Part shown: piece after piece, positions 8,222-15,986 of the stretch | Position numbering within the stretch: the stretch's first letter is position 1 | Layout of the letters: each line of letters starts with the position of its first letter | Origin: an uncultured Lachnospiraceae bacterium | GTDB taxonomy: Bacteria > Bacillota > Clostridia > Lachnospirales > Lachnospiraceae | DNA length: 64,000 nucleotides | Direction of reading: 5' to 3' | Assembly (NCBI GenBank): GCA_900542015.1 | Contig: UQLY01000006.1 | Coordinates: forward strand, 1-64,000 | Program-made: the position numbers and the translations under genes | Notes under the pieces: model-generated | Told to the model about the DNA's origin: nothing | Seen by the model: only the letters and a program-made list of their open reading frames with translations | Database searches by the model: none

Positions 8222-8818
8222 ATGGTTATGATTTCAAATGTTTCCGCATACGGAACGGGATATTCCAAGGTCCGGCAAAACGGCGGTTCTACAGGTAAAG
8301 CATATGACCGGAAACATAACTACCGCGCTTATTTAACAGAAAAATATGAGTGTCTCAGGAGCACCGGATATTCGGTAAACATAAACGGTTCCCTTTTAAC
8401 GGAAGCCGCAGGGGATGAAAAGACGGCAAAATGGCTGGAATATAATCTCTCCCTGATTCCGAAGGCGGTTGAAGGCATAAAATCCACAGTGGAAGCCCGG
8501 GGCGCAAAATTAGTAAGCTGCAGCATCAAAATAAACGGATATGACAGTATGACGGCGGAAGTGTGCACGGTGGACGAGGCTGACCCCGGGACGGAAAAAG
8601 CAAGGAAAGAGCTGGAAGAAAGATTACAGAAGGTGCGGGAAGAAAAGAAAGCGAAGCAGAGGAAAGCGGCGCAAAGACAGCTTTTATTAGAGCGCAGCAA
8701 AAATCAGCTCAATAACCGGCATCTGGAAAATATAGATCGGATAAGTGAGCTTACCGAGAAACAGGAAAAGCCGGTTGACCGGTTCCGGCAGCTTCAGGAA
8801 GCCGGACATCAGAAATAA
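8222..8818 (+). CDS. DUF6033-like protein (paralogue 2), 3' end antisense to an acyltransferase gene
   Basis: 198 residues from ATG 8222, preceded by GGGAGGGAAAAGAT. The domain repeats paralogue 1: YRAYLTEKYECLRSTGYSV, GSLLTEAAGDEKTAKWLEYN and LIPKAVEGI, then a charged coiled coil (about 125-165). Pairwise the two genes share the order and spacing of motifs but are strongly diverged. The last 132 bases (8687-8818) overlap the 3' end of the acyltransferase gene on the other strand, so the final 43 residues are overprinted and may be a lineage-specific extension. Function unknown. Confidence 0.7.
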   Translation: MVMISNVSAYGTGYSKVRQNGGSTGKAYDRKHNYRAYLTEKYECLRSTGYSVNINGSLLTEAAGDEKTAKWLEYNLSLIPKAVEGIKSTVEARGAKLVSCSIKINGYDSMTAEVCTVDEADPGTEKARKELEERLQKVREEKKAKQRKAAQRQLLLERSKNQLNNRHLENIDRISELTEKQEKPVDRFRQLQEAGHQK

Positions 8819-9616
8819 CAAGCCGATTCCGTATAAAGCGATAATCAGAAAATCCCACTTTGAGCGGTGCCCGTAGTTAGTGTAGAGGAATAGACAAAGG
8901 AAAAGAAGGCTTGCAAAAATGCAGAAAAGTCCGGAAATGAAGACGCTGTTACGGCGATTTGCCACCCATGCGCGCAGTCTGCCGCAGAGAAAATAAAGGA
9001 ACACGCCAAAACCGATTCCGGCGATGCCGCGCAATACGCTGTGATAGGAAAAGATCACGTCGATTTTTCCGATCAGATTGAAATAGTAACGGTAAATCAA
9101 AAAGCTGATAAGCGGAGACAGAACATATCCGCCGAATTTTCCGGTCAGGGCAAGCAGGAGCACAAAGAAAAGTCCGCCCCAGAATACGGCGGGGACAAAC
9201 CATCCGGCGCTGATGAGCACTTCGTTTCCAAGCGGCGTCCATTGAAGCATGAGAAATTCGGCAAAACAGTTTTTGAGTGTGGTAAGGACGCCGGGCAGAG
9301 TGGGATGGGGCGATATAAGGGTCCTGACGCAAAGCATCAGAAACAGCGCCAGAAGATAAAATGGATACAGGCGTTTAATTCTTGTCCCGCAATAGGAAAA
9401 TACGGACTTTAAGCGCGCCGAAAACGGCTGTCCGTTTTGGCTTTTATCATAATAAGCTCCGATAAAATAACTGGATACGAGAAAGAAAAATTCCACGCCA
9501 AGATATCCGGCATGAAAATAATCCAGATTTGTCTGATTGAAAAAGTGAAGGGCTAAAACCGCCATGCAAAAAAAGAAACGCCACAACTCCAGTAATGTAT
9601 TTCGCTGCTTCATATA
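8687..9616 (-). CDS. Acyltransferase-3 family membrane protein
   Basis: 309 residues from ATG 9616 (minus-strand GGGCGGGAG upstream); longer in-frame starts lack ribosome sites and would lie over the promoter. The N-terminus RNTLLELWRFFFCMAVLALH and GYLGVEFFFLVSSYFIGAYY is the acyltransferase-3 signature, with the catalytic-type His in LHFF. About nine or ten hydrophobic helices follow and the C-terminus LGKLTYPIYIFQMPVIEL is the usual family end. Such enzymes O-acetylate cell-surface polysaccharides, exopolysaccharides or peptidoglycan. The stop lies inside the converging DUF6033-like gene, a 132-bp antisense overlap. Confidence 0.85.
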   Translation of the reverse strand, partial: YMKQRNTLLELWRFFFCMAVLALHFFNQTNLDYFHAGYLGVEFFFLVSSYFIGAYYDKSQNGQPFSARLKSVFSYCGTRIKRLYPFYLLALFLMLCVRTLISPHPTLPGVLTTLKNCFAEFLMLQWTPLGNEVLISAGWFVPAVFWGGLFFVLLLALTGKFGGYVLSPLISFLIYRYYFNLIGKIDVIFSYHSVLRGIAGIGFGVFLYFLCGRLRAWVANRRNSVFISGLFCIFASLLFLCLFLYTNYGHRSKWDFLIIALYGIGLLFLMSGFLKLPEPVNRLFLFLGKLTYPIYIFQMPVIELIFAAL

Positions 9617-9658
9617 CTCCCGCCCCAAATTGAATAAAAGAATATTTTTGATGATTCC

Positions 9659-9687
9659 AGTATAAATTTGTCGCAATAAACAGTCAA
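9659..9687 (-). promoter_or_regulatory. Sigma-A-type promoter for the acyltransferase gene
   Basis: On the minus strand, TTGACT at 9687-9682 and TATACT at 9664-9659 are separated by exactly 17 bases, about 40 bases upstream of the start codon. Confidence 0.7.
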
Positions 9688-9770
9688 GCATCTTGAAGTT
9701 TTTGCCGATATAATCATTGAAAAGAAATAAAAGAGGACGATACAATCGGTAAGCAAAGGCGGTGAGAGTC

Positions 9771-10181
9771 ATGGGCATTGGCAAAATCGGCGGCTTTTAT
9801 CAGAATTATTCCATGGAGCCGATAAAAAAAGCGGAAACGGATAGCGTTACGGAAAAGGAAAAACTGCAGGAACAGGCAGAGCTTTCCGGGCGGCAGTCAG
9901 ATGCGGCGGTGCAAAACGGCTTGCCGGATACGCAGGAAATGCCGCATCAGCATTTTAAGACGGTTGATCCGAAGAACCTGTCGCCGGATTTTAATGCCGG
10001 CGAGACCTATGACTATATCGGAAAGGACAGTAGTATGGAGCTGCTTGACATGGAACAGGTTATTTCCGATATGAAAAAGGACAGCGTGTTGGAACAATAC
10101 CGTTACTTTGTCGGAGCGAAAGAAGCGGCGGAGGAATTTGCCGGCGGACTTTCAGGAGACGGAATTGTGATGGTCAAATAA
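9771..10181 (+). CDS. Small conserved hypothetical protein
   Basis: 136 residues from ATG 9771, with GGCGGTGAG upstream; a GTG at 9762 overlaps that site. The protein is hydrophilic and low in complexity from residue 15 to 60 (Glu/Gln/Lys-rich), then DPKNLSPDFNAGETYDYIGK and a helical tail MEQVISDMKKDSVLEQYRYF ending near GDGIVMVK. The N-terminus MGIGKIGGFYQNYS recalls the short aromatic/Gly leaders of the nearby DUF6033-like proteins, but no firm homology is claimed. It lies before a terminator and is divergent from the acyltransferase gene. Confidence 0.6.
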   Translation: MGIGKIGGFYQNYSMEPIKKAETDSVTEKEKLQEQAELSGRQSDAAVQNGLPDTQEMPHQHFKTVDPKNLSPDFNAGETYDYIGKDSSMELLDMEQVISDMKKDSVLEQYRYFVGAKEAAEEFAGGLSGDGIVMVK

Positions 10182-10197
10182 TGGAAAAAGTATCTTC

Positions 10198-10241
10198 AAG
10201 CCCTGTGGATTTGCTTAAAAACAAGTCTGCGGGGCTTTTTT
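10198..10241 (+). terminator. Intrinsic terminator
   Basis: AAGCCC at 10198-10203 pairs with GGGCTT at 10232-10237 in an extended imperfect hairpin followed by a T-run. It ends the hypothetical gene and separates it from the yqeG-aro operon. Confidence 0.75.
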
Positions 10242-10293
10242 AATTTGCTGTTGTGTGGTAAGATAAACTGATATTGCAAAAAAGGAGAACGGC

Positions 10294-10806
10294 ATGTTTG
10301 AATGTTTTTATCCCGATTTGTGGGTGGATTCCACCTATCAGATTGACTTTGAGAAGCTGCGGGAAAAAGGCGTCTGCGCCCTGATTTTTGATATTGACAA
10401 TACATTGGTGCCTCATGGGGCGCCGGCGGACGACCGGGCGATCGCTTTGTTTCAAAGGCTTCATCGTCTGGGTTTTTCCATGATGCTGCTGTCTAACAAC
10501 AAGGAGCCCCGCGTGAAGATGTTCTGCGATGCGGTAGAGGGGGCTTCTTATATTTATAAAGCGGGCAAGCCCGGTAAAAAAGGCTATGAGAAGGCGATGG
10601 AGCTGATGGGTTCCGATAAGGAGACCACGGTGTTTATCGGAGATCAACTGTTTACCGACGTCTGGGGAGCAAGGCGGTGCGGCATTTACAGTATTCTGGT
10701 CAGACCCATTGATAAAAAAGAAGAGATTCAGATTGTGCTCAAACGATATCTGGAAAAAATCGTGCTTTTCTTTTATCAAAGGAAACTGAAAAAGCAAAAA
10801 CATTAG
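10294..10806 (+). CDS. YqeG-family HAD-superfamily phosphatase
   Basis: 170 residues, AAAGGAG upstream. HAD motifs are present: LIFDIDNTLVPHG (motif I, DxDNT), SNNKEPR (motif II Ser/Asn), GKPGKKGYEKAM (motif III Lys) and IGDQLFTDVWGA (motif IV). This matches YqeG-type HAD-IIIA phosphatases of Firmicutes, related to PGP phosphatase GEP4; the substrate in bacteria is likely phosphatidylglycerophosphate or a similar phosphate ester but this is not certain. It is the first gene of a compact run with aroE, aroK and aroQ (17-base gap to aroE). Confidence 0.9.
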   Translation: MFECFYPDLWVDSTYQIDFEKLREKGVCALIFDIDNTLVPHGAPADDRAIALFQRLHRLGFSMMLLSNNKEPRVKMFCDAVEGASYIYKAGKPGKKGYEKAMELMGSDKETTVFIGDQLFTDVWGARRCGIYSILVRPIDKKEEIQIVLKRYLEKIVLFFYQRKLKKQKH

Positions 10807-10823
10807 TTGACGGAGGAAATCAA

Positions 10824-11699
10824 ATGGTACAAATCGACGGGAAAACAAAGACCTGCGGACTGATCGGATGTCCGGTAGAACATACTTTATCCCCGATGAT
10901 ACATAACACCCTTGCCGAGCGCATGGGTCAGAATTTGGTCTATGTGCCCTTCCATGTGGAACGGGAGCATGTAGAAGAAGCGGTAAAAGGGGCTTACGGG
11001 CTTTCCATCGGCGGGCTGAACGTTACGGTTCCCCATAAAAGCGCAGTCATCCCTTTTTTAAAGGAAATTGATCCTCTTGCGGAAAAAATCGGCGCGGTCA
11101 ATACCCTTGTGCCTGTAGAAGGCGGATACAAAGGCTATAATACGGATATGACGGGGCTGCGAAGGGCGATGGAATCCGAGGGCATTTTAATAAAGGGAAG
11201 AGAAGCGATATTGCTGGGCGCCGGAGGCGCGTCAAGAGCGGTAGCGTTTCTGCTGGTTTATCAGGGAGCGGAAAAAGTCTTTTTGCTCAACCGCTCCGTG
11301 GATAAAGCGCGTGCCGTAGCCGATGAAGTCAATCGCGCCATGGAATGCGAGAAGGTGGTCGCAATGCCCCTGGACGGCTATCGAAAGCTTCCCCCAAAAA
11401 AGTATCTGTGCATCCAGGGGACCAGCGTCGGTTTATATCCGGACTGCGGCGCGGCGGTCATAGAAGATCCGGCTTTTTACGGGCTGGTGGACGAGGCGGT
11501 GGACCTGATTTACAAGCCGGCAAAGACGCGGTTTATGAAGCTTTGCGAAAATGCCGGGGCGAAAGCCTGCAACGGGCTGAAAATGCTGCTGTATCAGGGC
11601 GTCATCGCTTATGAGCTTTGGAACGGCGTGCAGGTGGACGACGGACTTGCAAACGAGATTTATGAAAGGATAAAGGAAGCGACGAGAGTTGAAGAATAA
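10824..11699 (+). CDS. aroE: Shikimate dehydrogenase AroE
   Basis: 291 residues. Reduces 3-dehydroshikimate to shikimate with NADPH in the chorismate pathway. The N-terminal substrate domain has GCPVEHTLSPMIHN (SxS-like shikimate-binding site, here TLSP) and GLNVTVPHK with the catalytic Lys; NTDMTGL supplies the catalytic Asp region. The nucleotide-binding domain has GAGGASRAV and LLNRS, whose Asn-Arg favours NADP. C-terminal GLKMLLYQGVIAYELW is typical. GGAGG precedes the ATG. Its last 11 bases overlap aroK, indicating translational coupling. All key residues seem intact. Confidence 0.95.
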   Translation: MVQIDGKTKTCGLIGCPVEHTLSPMIHNTLAERMGQNLVYVPFHVEREHVEEAVKGAYGLSIGGLNVTVPHKSAVIPFLKEIDPLAEKIGAVNTLVPVEGGYKGYNTDMTGLRRAMESEGILIKGREAILLGAGGASRAVAFLLVYQGAEKVFLLNRSVDKARAVADEVNRAMECEKVVAMPLDGYRKLPPKKYLCIQGTSVGLYPDCGAAVIEDPAFYGLVDEAVDLIYKPAKTRFMKLCENAGAKACNGLKMLLYQGVIAYELWNGVQVDDGLANEIYERIKEATRVEE

Positions 11700-12210
11700 T
11701 TTGATTTTAATCGGTTATATGGGCTGCGGCAAAACGACCCTGGGCAAAAAGCTTTCCTTTCGGGAAAGAATCGCCCTGTTAGATACGGATAAGATGATCG
11801 AGCAAAAAGAGGGCAGGGAAATATCCGAGATTTTTGATCAGGAAGGGGAAGCGGCGTTTCGCAGGATGGAAACGGAATGTCTGAAGGAAATAATAGATTA
11901 CTCGGACCGTTACGTGATATCGGTAGGCGGCGGGCTCCCGTTGAAGGCGGAAAACCGCGCTTTGTTAAAAGAACTGGGAACGGTAATTTATCTGCGGGCA
12001 AAATCCGAAACGATTTATGCGCGGTTAAAAAACGATACCACAAGACCTCTTTTGCGCGGTGAAGACCCGGAGGGGAAGATCCGCGCCATGATGAAGGAGC
12101 GGGGACCTGTTTACGAGGATGCGGCGGACGCCGTGATCGATGTGGATGAAAAATCTTATGAGACGATTATCGGAGAAATACTGGAAGCGGAAAAGGAGAT
12201 AGGAAAATGA
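11689..12210 (+). CDS. aroK: Shikimate kinase
   Basis: 173 residues starting at a TTG inside the end of aroE. Phosphorylates shikimate with ATP. The Walker A motif GYMGCGKTTLGKKL is at residues 8-21; DTDKMIEQKEGREISEIF is the shikimate-binding DxD region; VGGGLPLKAENRALL carries the conserved GGG; and RPLLRG is the lid. Length is normal. The start is fixed by the overlap and by the family N-terminus KNNLILIGYMG. It overlaps aroQ by the ATGA junction at 12207-12210. Confidence 0.93.
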   Translation: MKNNLILIGYMGCGKTTLGKKLSFRERIALLDTDKMIEQKEGREISEIFDQEGEAAFRRMETECLKEIIDYSDRYVISVGGGLPLKAENRALLKELGTVIYLRAKSETIYARLKNDTTRPLLRGEDPEGKIRAMMKERGPVYEDAADAVIDVDEKSYETIIGEILEAEKEIGK

Positions 12211-12680
12211 AACTGTTGGTAATTAACGGTCCCAATATCAATTTTTTGGGAATCAGGGAAAAAGGCGTTTACGGGACGACCGACTATAACGGTCTGTTGG
12301 AGCTGATCGGCAGAAAGGGACAGGAGTGCGGCTGCGAGATCGAGGTGTTCCAAAGCAATCATGAGGGCGCGATCATCGACCGGATTCAGGACGCGTATTT
12401 TGACGGGACGGAAGGCATCGTGATCAATCCCGGCGCCTATACCCATTACAGCTATGCGATTCGGGACGCCCTTGCCAGCGTGACGATTCCTAAGGTGGAA
12501 GTCCATATTTCCGATATTACCAAAAGGGAGGAATTTCGCAAAACTTCCGTGACAAAGGAAGCGTGCAATCTGCAAATCTACGGACACGGGCTGGAAGGCT
12601 ATCTGGAAGCGATTGATTTTTTGCTGATTGATGCGGAAGTGAGAGAGGAAACGGACGGTATGACGGACAATCAAAGATAA
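12207..12680 (+). CDS. aroQ: Type II 3-dehydroquinate dehydratase
   Basis: 157 residues. Dehydrates 3-dehydroquinate to 3-dehydroshikimate. Characteristic elements: VINGPNINFLGIREKGVYGT with the catalytic Tyr, EVFQSNHEGAIIDRIQ, INPGAYTHYSYAIRDAL, and VEVHISDITKREEFRKTSV. It begins with GATAGGAAA before an ATGA overlap with aroK. The C-terminus is slightly extended by a charged tail. With aroE and aroK it covers three consecutive shikimate-pathway steps; efp follows, a common neighbour of aroQ in Gram-positive bacteria. Confidence 0.95.
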   Translation: MKLLVINGPNINFLGIREKGVYGTTDYNGLLELIGRKGQECGCEIEVFQSNHEGAIIDRIQDAYFDGTEGIVINPGAYTHYSYAIRDALASVTIPKVEVHISDITKREEFRKTSVTKEACNLQIYGHGLEGYLEAIDFLLIDAEVREETDGMTDNQR

Positions 12681-12695
12681 TCTGCAAAAAAATAG

Positions 12696-12724
12696 TTGAA
12701 AAATGCCTGTTTTTATTATAAACT
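12696..12724 (+). promoter_or_regulatory. Probable promoter of efp
   Basis: TTGAAA at 12696-12701 is followed 17 bases later by TAAACT. The region between aroQ and efp is AT-rich and 86 bases long, consistent with a separate promoter for efp. Confidence 0.5.
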
Positions 12725-12766
12725 ATTAAAGGATTATAACGTGAAAAATTTTAGGAGGAATAAATC

Positions 12767-13324
12767 ATGATTTCTGCAGGTGATTTCAGAAATGGTATTA
12801 CCATCGAATTAGATAACAATATTTATCAGATTATCGAGTTCCAGCATGTAAAACCCGGCAAAGGAGCGGCATTTGTCAGAACCAAATTAAAAAATATCAA
12901 GAGCGGCGGCGTTGTAGAGAAGACCTTCCGCCCCACTGAAAAATGCCCTCAGGCACGTATTGATAGAAAAGATATGCAGTATTTATATTCAGACGGCGAT
13001 CTGTACAACTTCATGGATACCGAGACCTTTGAGCAGATTGCATTGAATCAGGACGAGATCGGCGACGCTATGAAGTTTGTCAAAGAAAACGAAATGGTTA
13101 AAATGTGCTCCCATAACGGAAGCGTATTTGCAGTTGAACCGCCGCTGTTTGTAGAATTGGAGATTACGGAGACAGAGCCCGGCTTTAAAGGTGATACGGC
13201 GACAGGTGCTACCAAGCCCGCCATCGTTGAGACCGGCGCTCAGGTATTGGTTCCTTTGTTTGTAAACCAGGGGGACAAGATTAAGATTGATACCAGAACG
13301 GGCGAATACTTATCCCGCGTTTAA
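12767..13324 (+). CDS. efp: Elongation factor P
   Basis: 185 residues; TAGGAGGAATAAATC precedes the ATG. Rescues ribosomes stalled at polyproline stretches. The KOW-like N-domain includes FQHVKPGKGAAFVRTKLKN, where the modified-lysine position at the loop tip is the Lys of PGKGA. The two OB domains follow, with MQYLYSDGDLYNFMDTETFEQ and the C-terminal signature KIDTRTGEYLSRV. Length and ends are standard. Codon use is that of a highly expressed gene. A hairpin terminator follows at 13364. Confidence 0.96.
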   Translation: MISAGDFRNGITIELDNNIYQIIEFQHVKPGKGAAFVRTKLKNIKSGGVVEKTFRPTEKCPQARIDRKDMQYLYSDGDLYNFMDTETFEQIALNQDEIGDAMKFVKENEMVKMCSHNGSVFAVEPPLFVELEITETEPGFKGDTATGATKPAIVETGAQVLVPLFVNQGDKIKIDTRTGEYLSRV

Positions 13325-13363
13325 TGCGTAATCCATACGGATATCCTGATATCAGAAGCTTTA

Positions 13364-13391
13364 GGCAATAGATTCTCATCTATTGCCTTTT
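13364..13391 (+). terminator. Terminator of efp
   Basis: GGCAATAGA (13364-13372) pairs perfectly with TCTATTGCC (13379-13387), followed by TTTT. The rest of the gap to 13480 contains short repeats of the type TCTATT/GCAAATCTA but no gene. Confidence 0.85.
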
Positions 13392-13479
13392 CTATTGCAG
13401 ATCTATTAGCATCGGATCTGTTTTCAAATCTAATTGCAAATCTAACAAAATCTATGACAAGTCGAAAGGAAAATCAAGG

Positions 13480-14412
13480 ATGAAAGAAACTAATTTTAAT
13501 GTATTTGCAGAACAGTTAAGGGAGAAATTGTATCAGAAATTCGGACGCGACGCCAAAATCGATATTCACGAGACATTCAGAAATAACGGGGTTCATTATC
13601 ATGCCGTCGCGATTTTGCAGAAAGGAAACAACATATCCCCCAATATCAGGCTGGACAATTTTTACCGGTCCTATCTGGAAGGAATTGACCTTGGGGAAAT
13701 CGCAGAGGAGATTGCGGACATTTATGACAGAGCCGAGAAGGAAAATGTGGACCTCTCTTTCGTCAGCGATTTTGCAAAGGCGAAATCCAGTATTTTATTA
13801 AAAGTAGTGGGATATGAAAAAAACAAAGAGCGGCTGAAAGTGATTCCCCATATCAAATTTATGGATCTTGCGCTGACCTTTTATTTTTATATCGAGGGCG
13901 GCATAGGGGAAAACGCTTCCGTCCAGATTGAGAACAGTCATCTGGAAATGTGGAACATCAGTGAAGGGGAGCTTTATGATCTGGCGGTGGAAAATACCAG
14001 ACGCAGAATGCCGGTAAAAATAGATAATATCTGCGATATTATTATTGCCATATTAAAGAAGGACGGCGTGGAGCCGTCTCCGAAGGTGGTCGCCGAATTC
14101 AGACGGGAATCGCGGGGCATTCCGATGTATGTTCTTACCAACCGGCAGAATTATTTCGGCGCGTCGGTCATCTACTATCCCGGCGTATTAAGGCGGATCG
14201 CGCAGAGAATCCATTCGGATCTGATTATTCTGCCAAGCAGCATCCATGAAGTTATTTTGCTGCCCGCCGACGGAACCGAGGACGCCGATGCGTTAAATGA
14301 GATCATCGTCGATGTCAACCGCAGCCAGGTGGAGGAAGAAGAGGTGCTTTCGGATCATTTCTATTATTATGATCTGGAACGCGACGAGCTTCGTATGCCG
14401 GCGGGATACTAG
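13480..14412 (+). CDS. DUF5688 family protein
   Basis: 310 residues, soluble. GAAAGGAAAATCAAGG precedes the ATG. Recognisable segments are FRNNGVHYHAVAILQKGNNISPNI (cited in parts: NNGVHYHAVAIL and NNISPNIRLD), MPVKIDNICDIII, MYVLTNRQNYFGASVIYYPGVL, and SDLIILPSSIHEVILLPADG, which I associate with DUF5688, a family abundant in Lachnospiraceae, often in several copies per genome and sometimes near mobile elements. Function unknown. It stands alone between the efp terminator and the tRNA-Arg promoter. Confidence 0.8.
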   Translation: MKETNFNVFAEQLREKLYQKFGRDAKIDIHETFRNNGVHYHAVAILQKGNNISPNIRLDNFYRSYLEGIDLGEIAEEIADIYDRAEKENVDLSFVSDFAKAKSSILLKVVGYEKNKERLKVIPHIKFMDLALTFYFYIEGGIGENASVQIENSHLEMWNISEGELYDLAVENTRRRMPVKIDNICDIIIAILKKDGVEPSPKVVAEFRRESRGIPMYVLTNRQNYFGASVIYYPGVLRRIAQRIHSDLIILPSSIHEVILLPADGTEDADALNEIIVDVNRSQVEEEEVLSDHFYYYDLERDELRMPAGY

Positions 14413-14486
14413 GGAGAAATAGTTCATCAGAAAAGAGCGGACTGAATCGGAAAATTGGAACATTTTGTGAAAAAACATTAACAATC

Positions 14487-14515
14487 TTGTCAAACTCAGC
14501 TTTTTATGCTATGAT
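14487..14515 (+). promoter_or_regulatory. Promoter of tRNA-Arg and the SH3-domain gene
   Basis: TTGTCA (14487-14492), a 17-base spacer and TATGAT (14510-14515), ending 31 bases before the mature tRNA 5' end. Confidence 0.75.
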
Positions 14516-14546
14516 ATACGCGTTGTAATAATTTTGTAATAAATTT

Positions 14547-14618
14547 GTACCCGTAGTTTAATGGATAAAACAGCTGATTCCGGTTCAGCCGATGGGGGTT
14601 CGATTCCTCTCGGGTACA
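14547..14618 (+). tRNA. tRNA-Arg, anticodon CCG
   Basis: A full cloverleaf can be drawn. The acceptor arms GTACCCG and CGGGTAC pair over 7 bp with discriminator A (14618). The D-arm is GTTTAATGGATAAAAC. The anticodon stem GCTGA/TCAGC closes a 7-base loop TTCCGGT with anticodon CCG, reading CGG (Arg). A 4-base variable loop and a T-arm with loop TTCGATT follow. CCA is not encoded (TCC follows). Total 72 nt. Only 29 bases separate it from the next start codon and no terminator lies between. Confidence 0.95.
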
Positions 14619-14647
14619 TCCCAAACCATTAGAAAGGAAAGAGAACC

Positions 14648-15898
14648 ATGTCAAATAAACCGACTGGAGGCTTAGCCGGATTGGTGGAAACCATAAAAAC
14701 AAATACAAAAGTCAGAAACGGTGTGATAGGCGGCGCTTTAGCGCTTGTTTTGATTATTCTGATCATTGTCTGCGTATCCTGTTCCAAAAAGGACGATGAG
14801 AACGAAGCGGTTTCGGATAATGCGGTAGTGTCGGACAACAATAACGTATCCTCCGATACAACGTCGGAGCCTTTGACAGAGACTACGGATGAAGCGATTT
14901 TGAATTTGGTTCAGACTTATTATAAAGCGCTTGAAGTAGGCGATTCCGCCACTGTAGAGTCGGTAAAATCCGAAGTTACCGAGGAGGAAAAGATCAGGCT
15001 CGAGACCAAAGCGCAGGATATTGAGTATATTGACAACATTAAGGTATACACAAGACCCGGTATGACCGAGGGCACATATATCGTATATATTTACAGCGAA
15101 ATGAAATTTGTCGGTATTGAGACCAAAGCGCCCGGGCTGGCGACAACCTATGTATCCACCAGGGAGGACGGCAGCCTGTATATTGACAGCATTGTCGACG
15201 AACAGGTCATGGAGTACGTCAAACAGGTAGGATCGGAACAGACGATCAAGGATTTCTTCAATCAGGTGGCAACGGATTATACCAATGCGCTTGAAGCGGA
15301 CGAGCAGTTGAAAAATTATCTGGAAAGCATGAACCAGAAGCTGGACGACGCGGTTGCGGCAAGACAGCAGGCGGCGCAGGAAACGGCAAATGCGGAACAG
15401 CCGGCGCAGGAAGCGATGTCCACACAGGTTAATGAGACCGTTACGGCGACTACAAAGGTAAATGTGCGCGCGTCCGACAGTGAAAATGCGGACCGGATCG
15501 GACAGGTGGAAGCCGGCACGACTTTGACCAGATATGAGACAAGGGACAACGGCTGGAGCAAGATCGATTATAACGGTCAGGAAGGATATATCAAATCCGA
15601 ATTTCTCCAGGCGGCAGGCACCAATGAAGCGCCTGCGGATCAGACTGCGGATACGCAAAGCGAAGAGTCGACAGAGCCCGAACAGACAGCGGAGACTACG
15701 GAGCAGGCAACGGGCAAGGTTACCGTAAAGGAAGCCGTCAGAGTGCGCGCGTCGGCGTCTACGGACGGCGAATATCTGGGAAGCGCCTACCAGGGCGAAA
15801 CCTATGATCTGATTATGGAACAGGCGGACGGCTGGTGTAAGATCAATTATAACGGTCAGACGGCTTATATTAAGACGGAATTTGTTGAAATCAATTAA
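14648..15898 (+). CDS. Membrane-anchored protein with two SH3b domains
   Basis: 416 residues; GAAAGGAAAGAGAACC precedes the ATG. A short cytoplasmic N-terminus is followed by one hydrophobic helix (about 26-44, ending VCVSCSKK; the Cys could be mistaken for a lipobox). The extracellular part has a folded region (about 75-210) and a Gln/Ala-rich linker, then two bacterial SH3 domains: TTKVNVRASDSENADRIG with YNGQEGYIKSEFL (about 268-320) and VRVRASASTDGEYLG with YNGQTAYIKTEFV (about 360-416). SH3b domains usually bind peptidoglycan, so a cell-wall role is likely. It appears to be read through from the tRNA-Arg promoter. Confidence 0.88.
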   Translation: MSNKPTGGLAGLVETIKTNTKVRNGVIGGALALVLIILIIVCVSCSKKDDENEAVSDNAVVSDNNNVSSDTTSEPLTETTDEAILNLVQTYYKALEVGDSATVESVKSEVTEEEKIRLETKAQDIEYIDNIKVYTRPGMTEGTYIVYIYSEMKFVGIETKAPGLATTYVSTREDGSLYIDSIVDEQVMEYVKQVGSEQTIKDFFNQVATDYTNALEADEQLKNYLESMNQKLDDAVAARQQAAQETANAEQPAQEAMSTQVNETVTATTKVNVRASDSENADRIGQVEAGTTLTRYETRDNGWSKIDYNGQEGYIKSEFLQAAGTNEAPADQTADTQSEESTEPEQTAETTEQATGKVTVKEAVRVRASASTDGEYLGSAYQGETYDLIMEQADGWCKINYNGQTAYIKTEFVEIN

Positions 15899-15916
15899 AC
15901 AGAAATGATATAATAA

Positions 15917-15965
15917 GGACTGCCACATTCAGGAATGCTTAGGAATGCGGCAGTCCCGATTTTTT
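15917..15965 (+). terminator. Intrinsic terminator after the SH3-domain gene
   Basis: Arms at 15917-15930 and 15943-15956 pair over 14 positions with one mismatch, followed by a T6 run (15960-15965). This is the first terminator downstream of the tRNA-Arg promoter. Confidence 0.9.
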
Positions 15966-15986
15966 ATGATTTCAGGAGGTATCATT

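Noticed and set aside
14738..15928. A 396-codon open frame on the minus strand
   Set aside because: It lies fully opposite the SH3-domain gene, is rich in Arg/Leu/Cys as expected for an antisense frame, and has no ribosome site.
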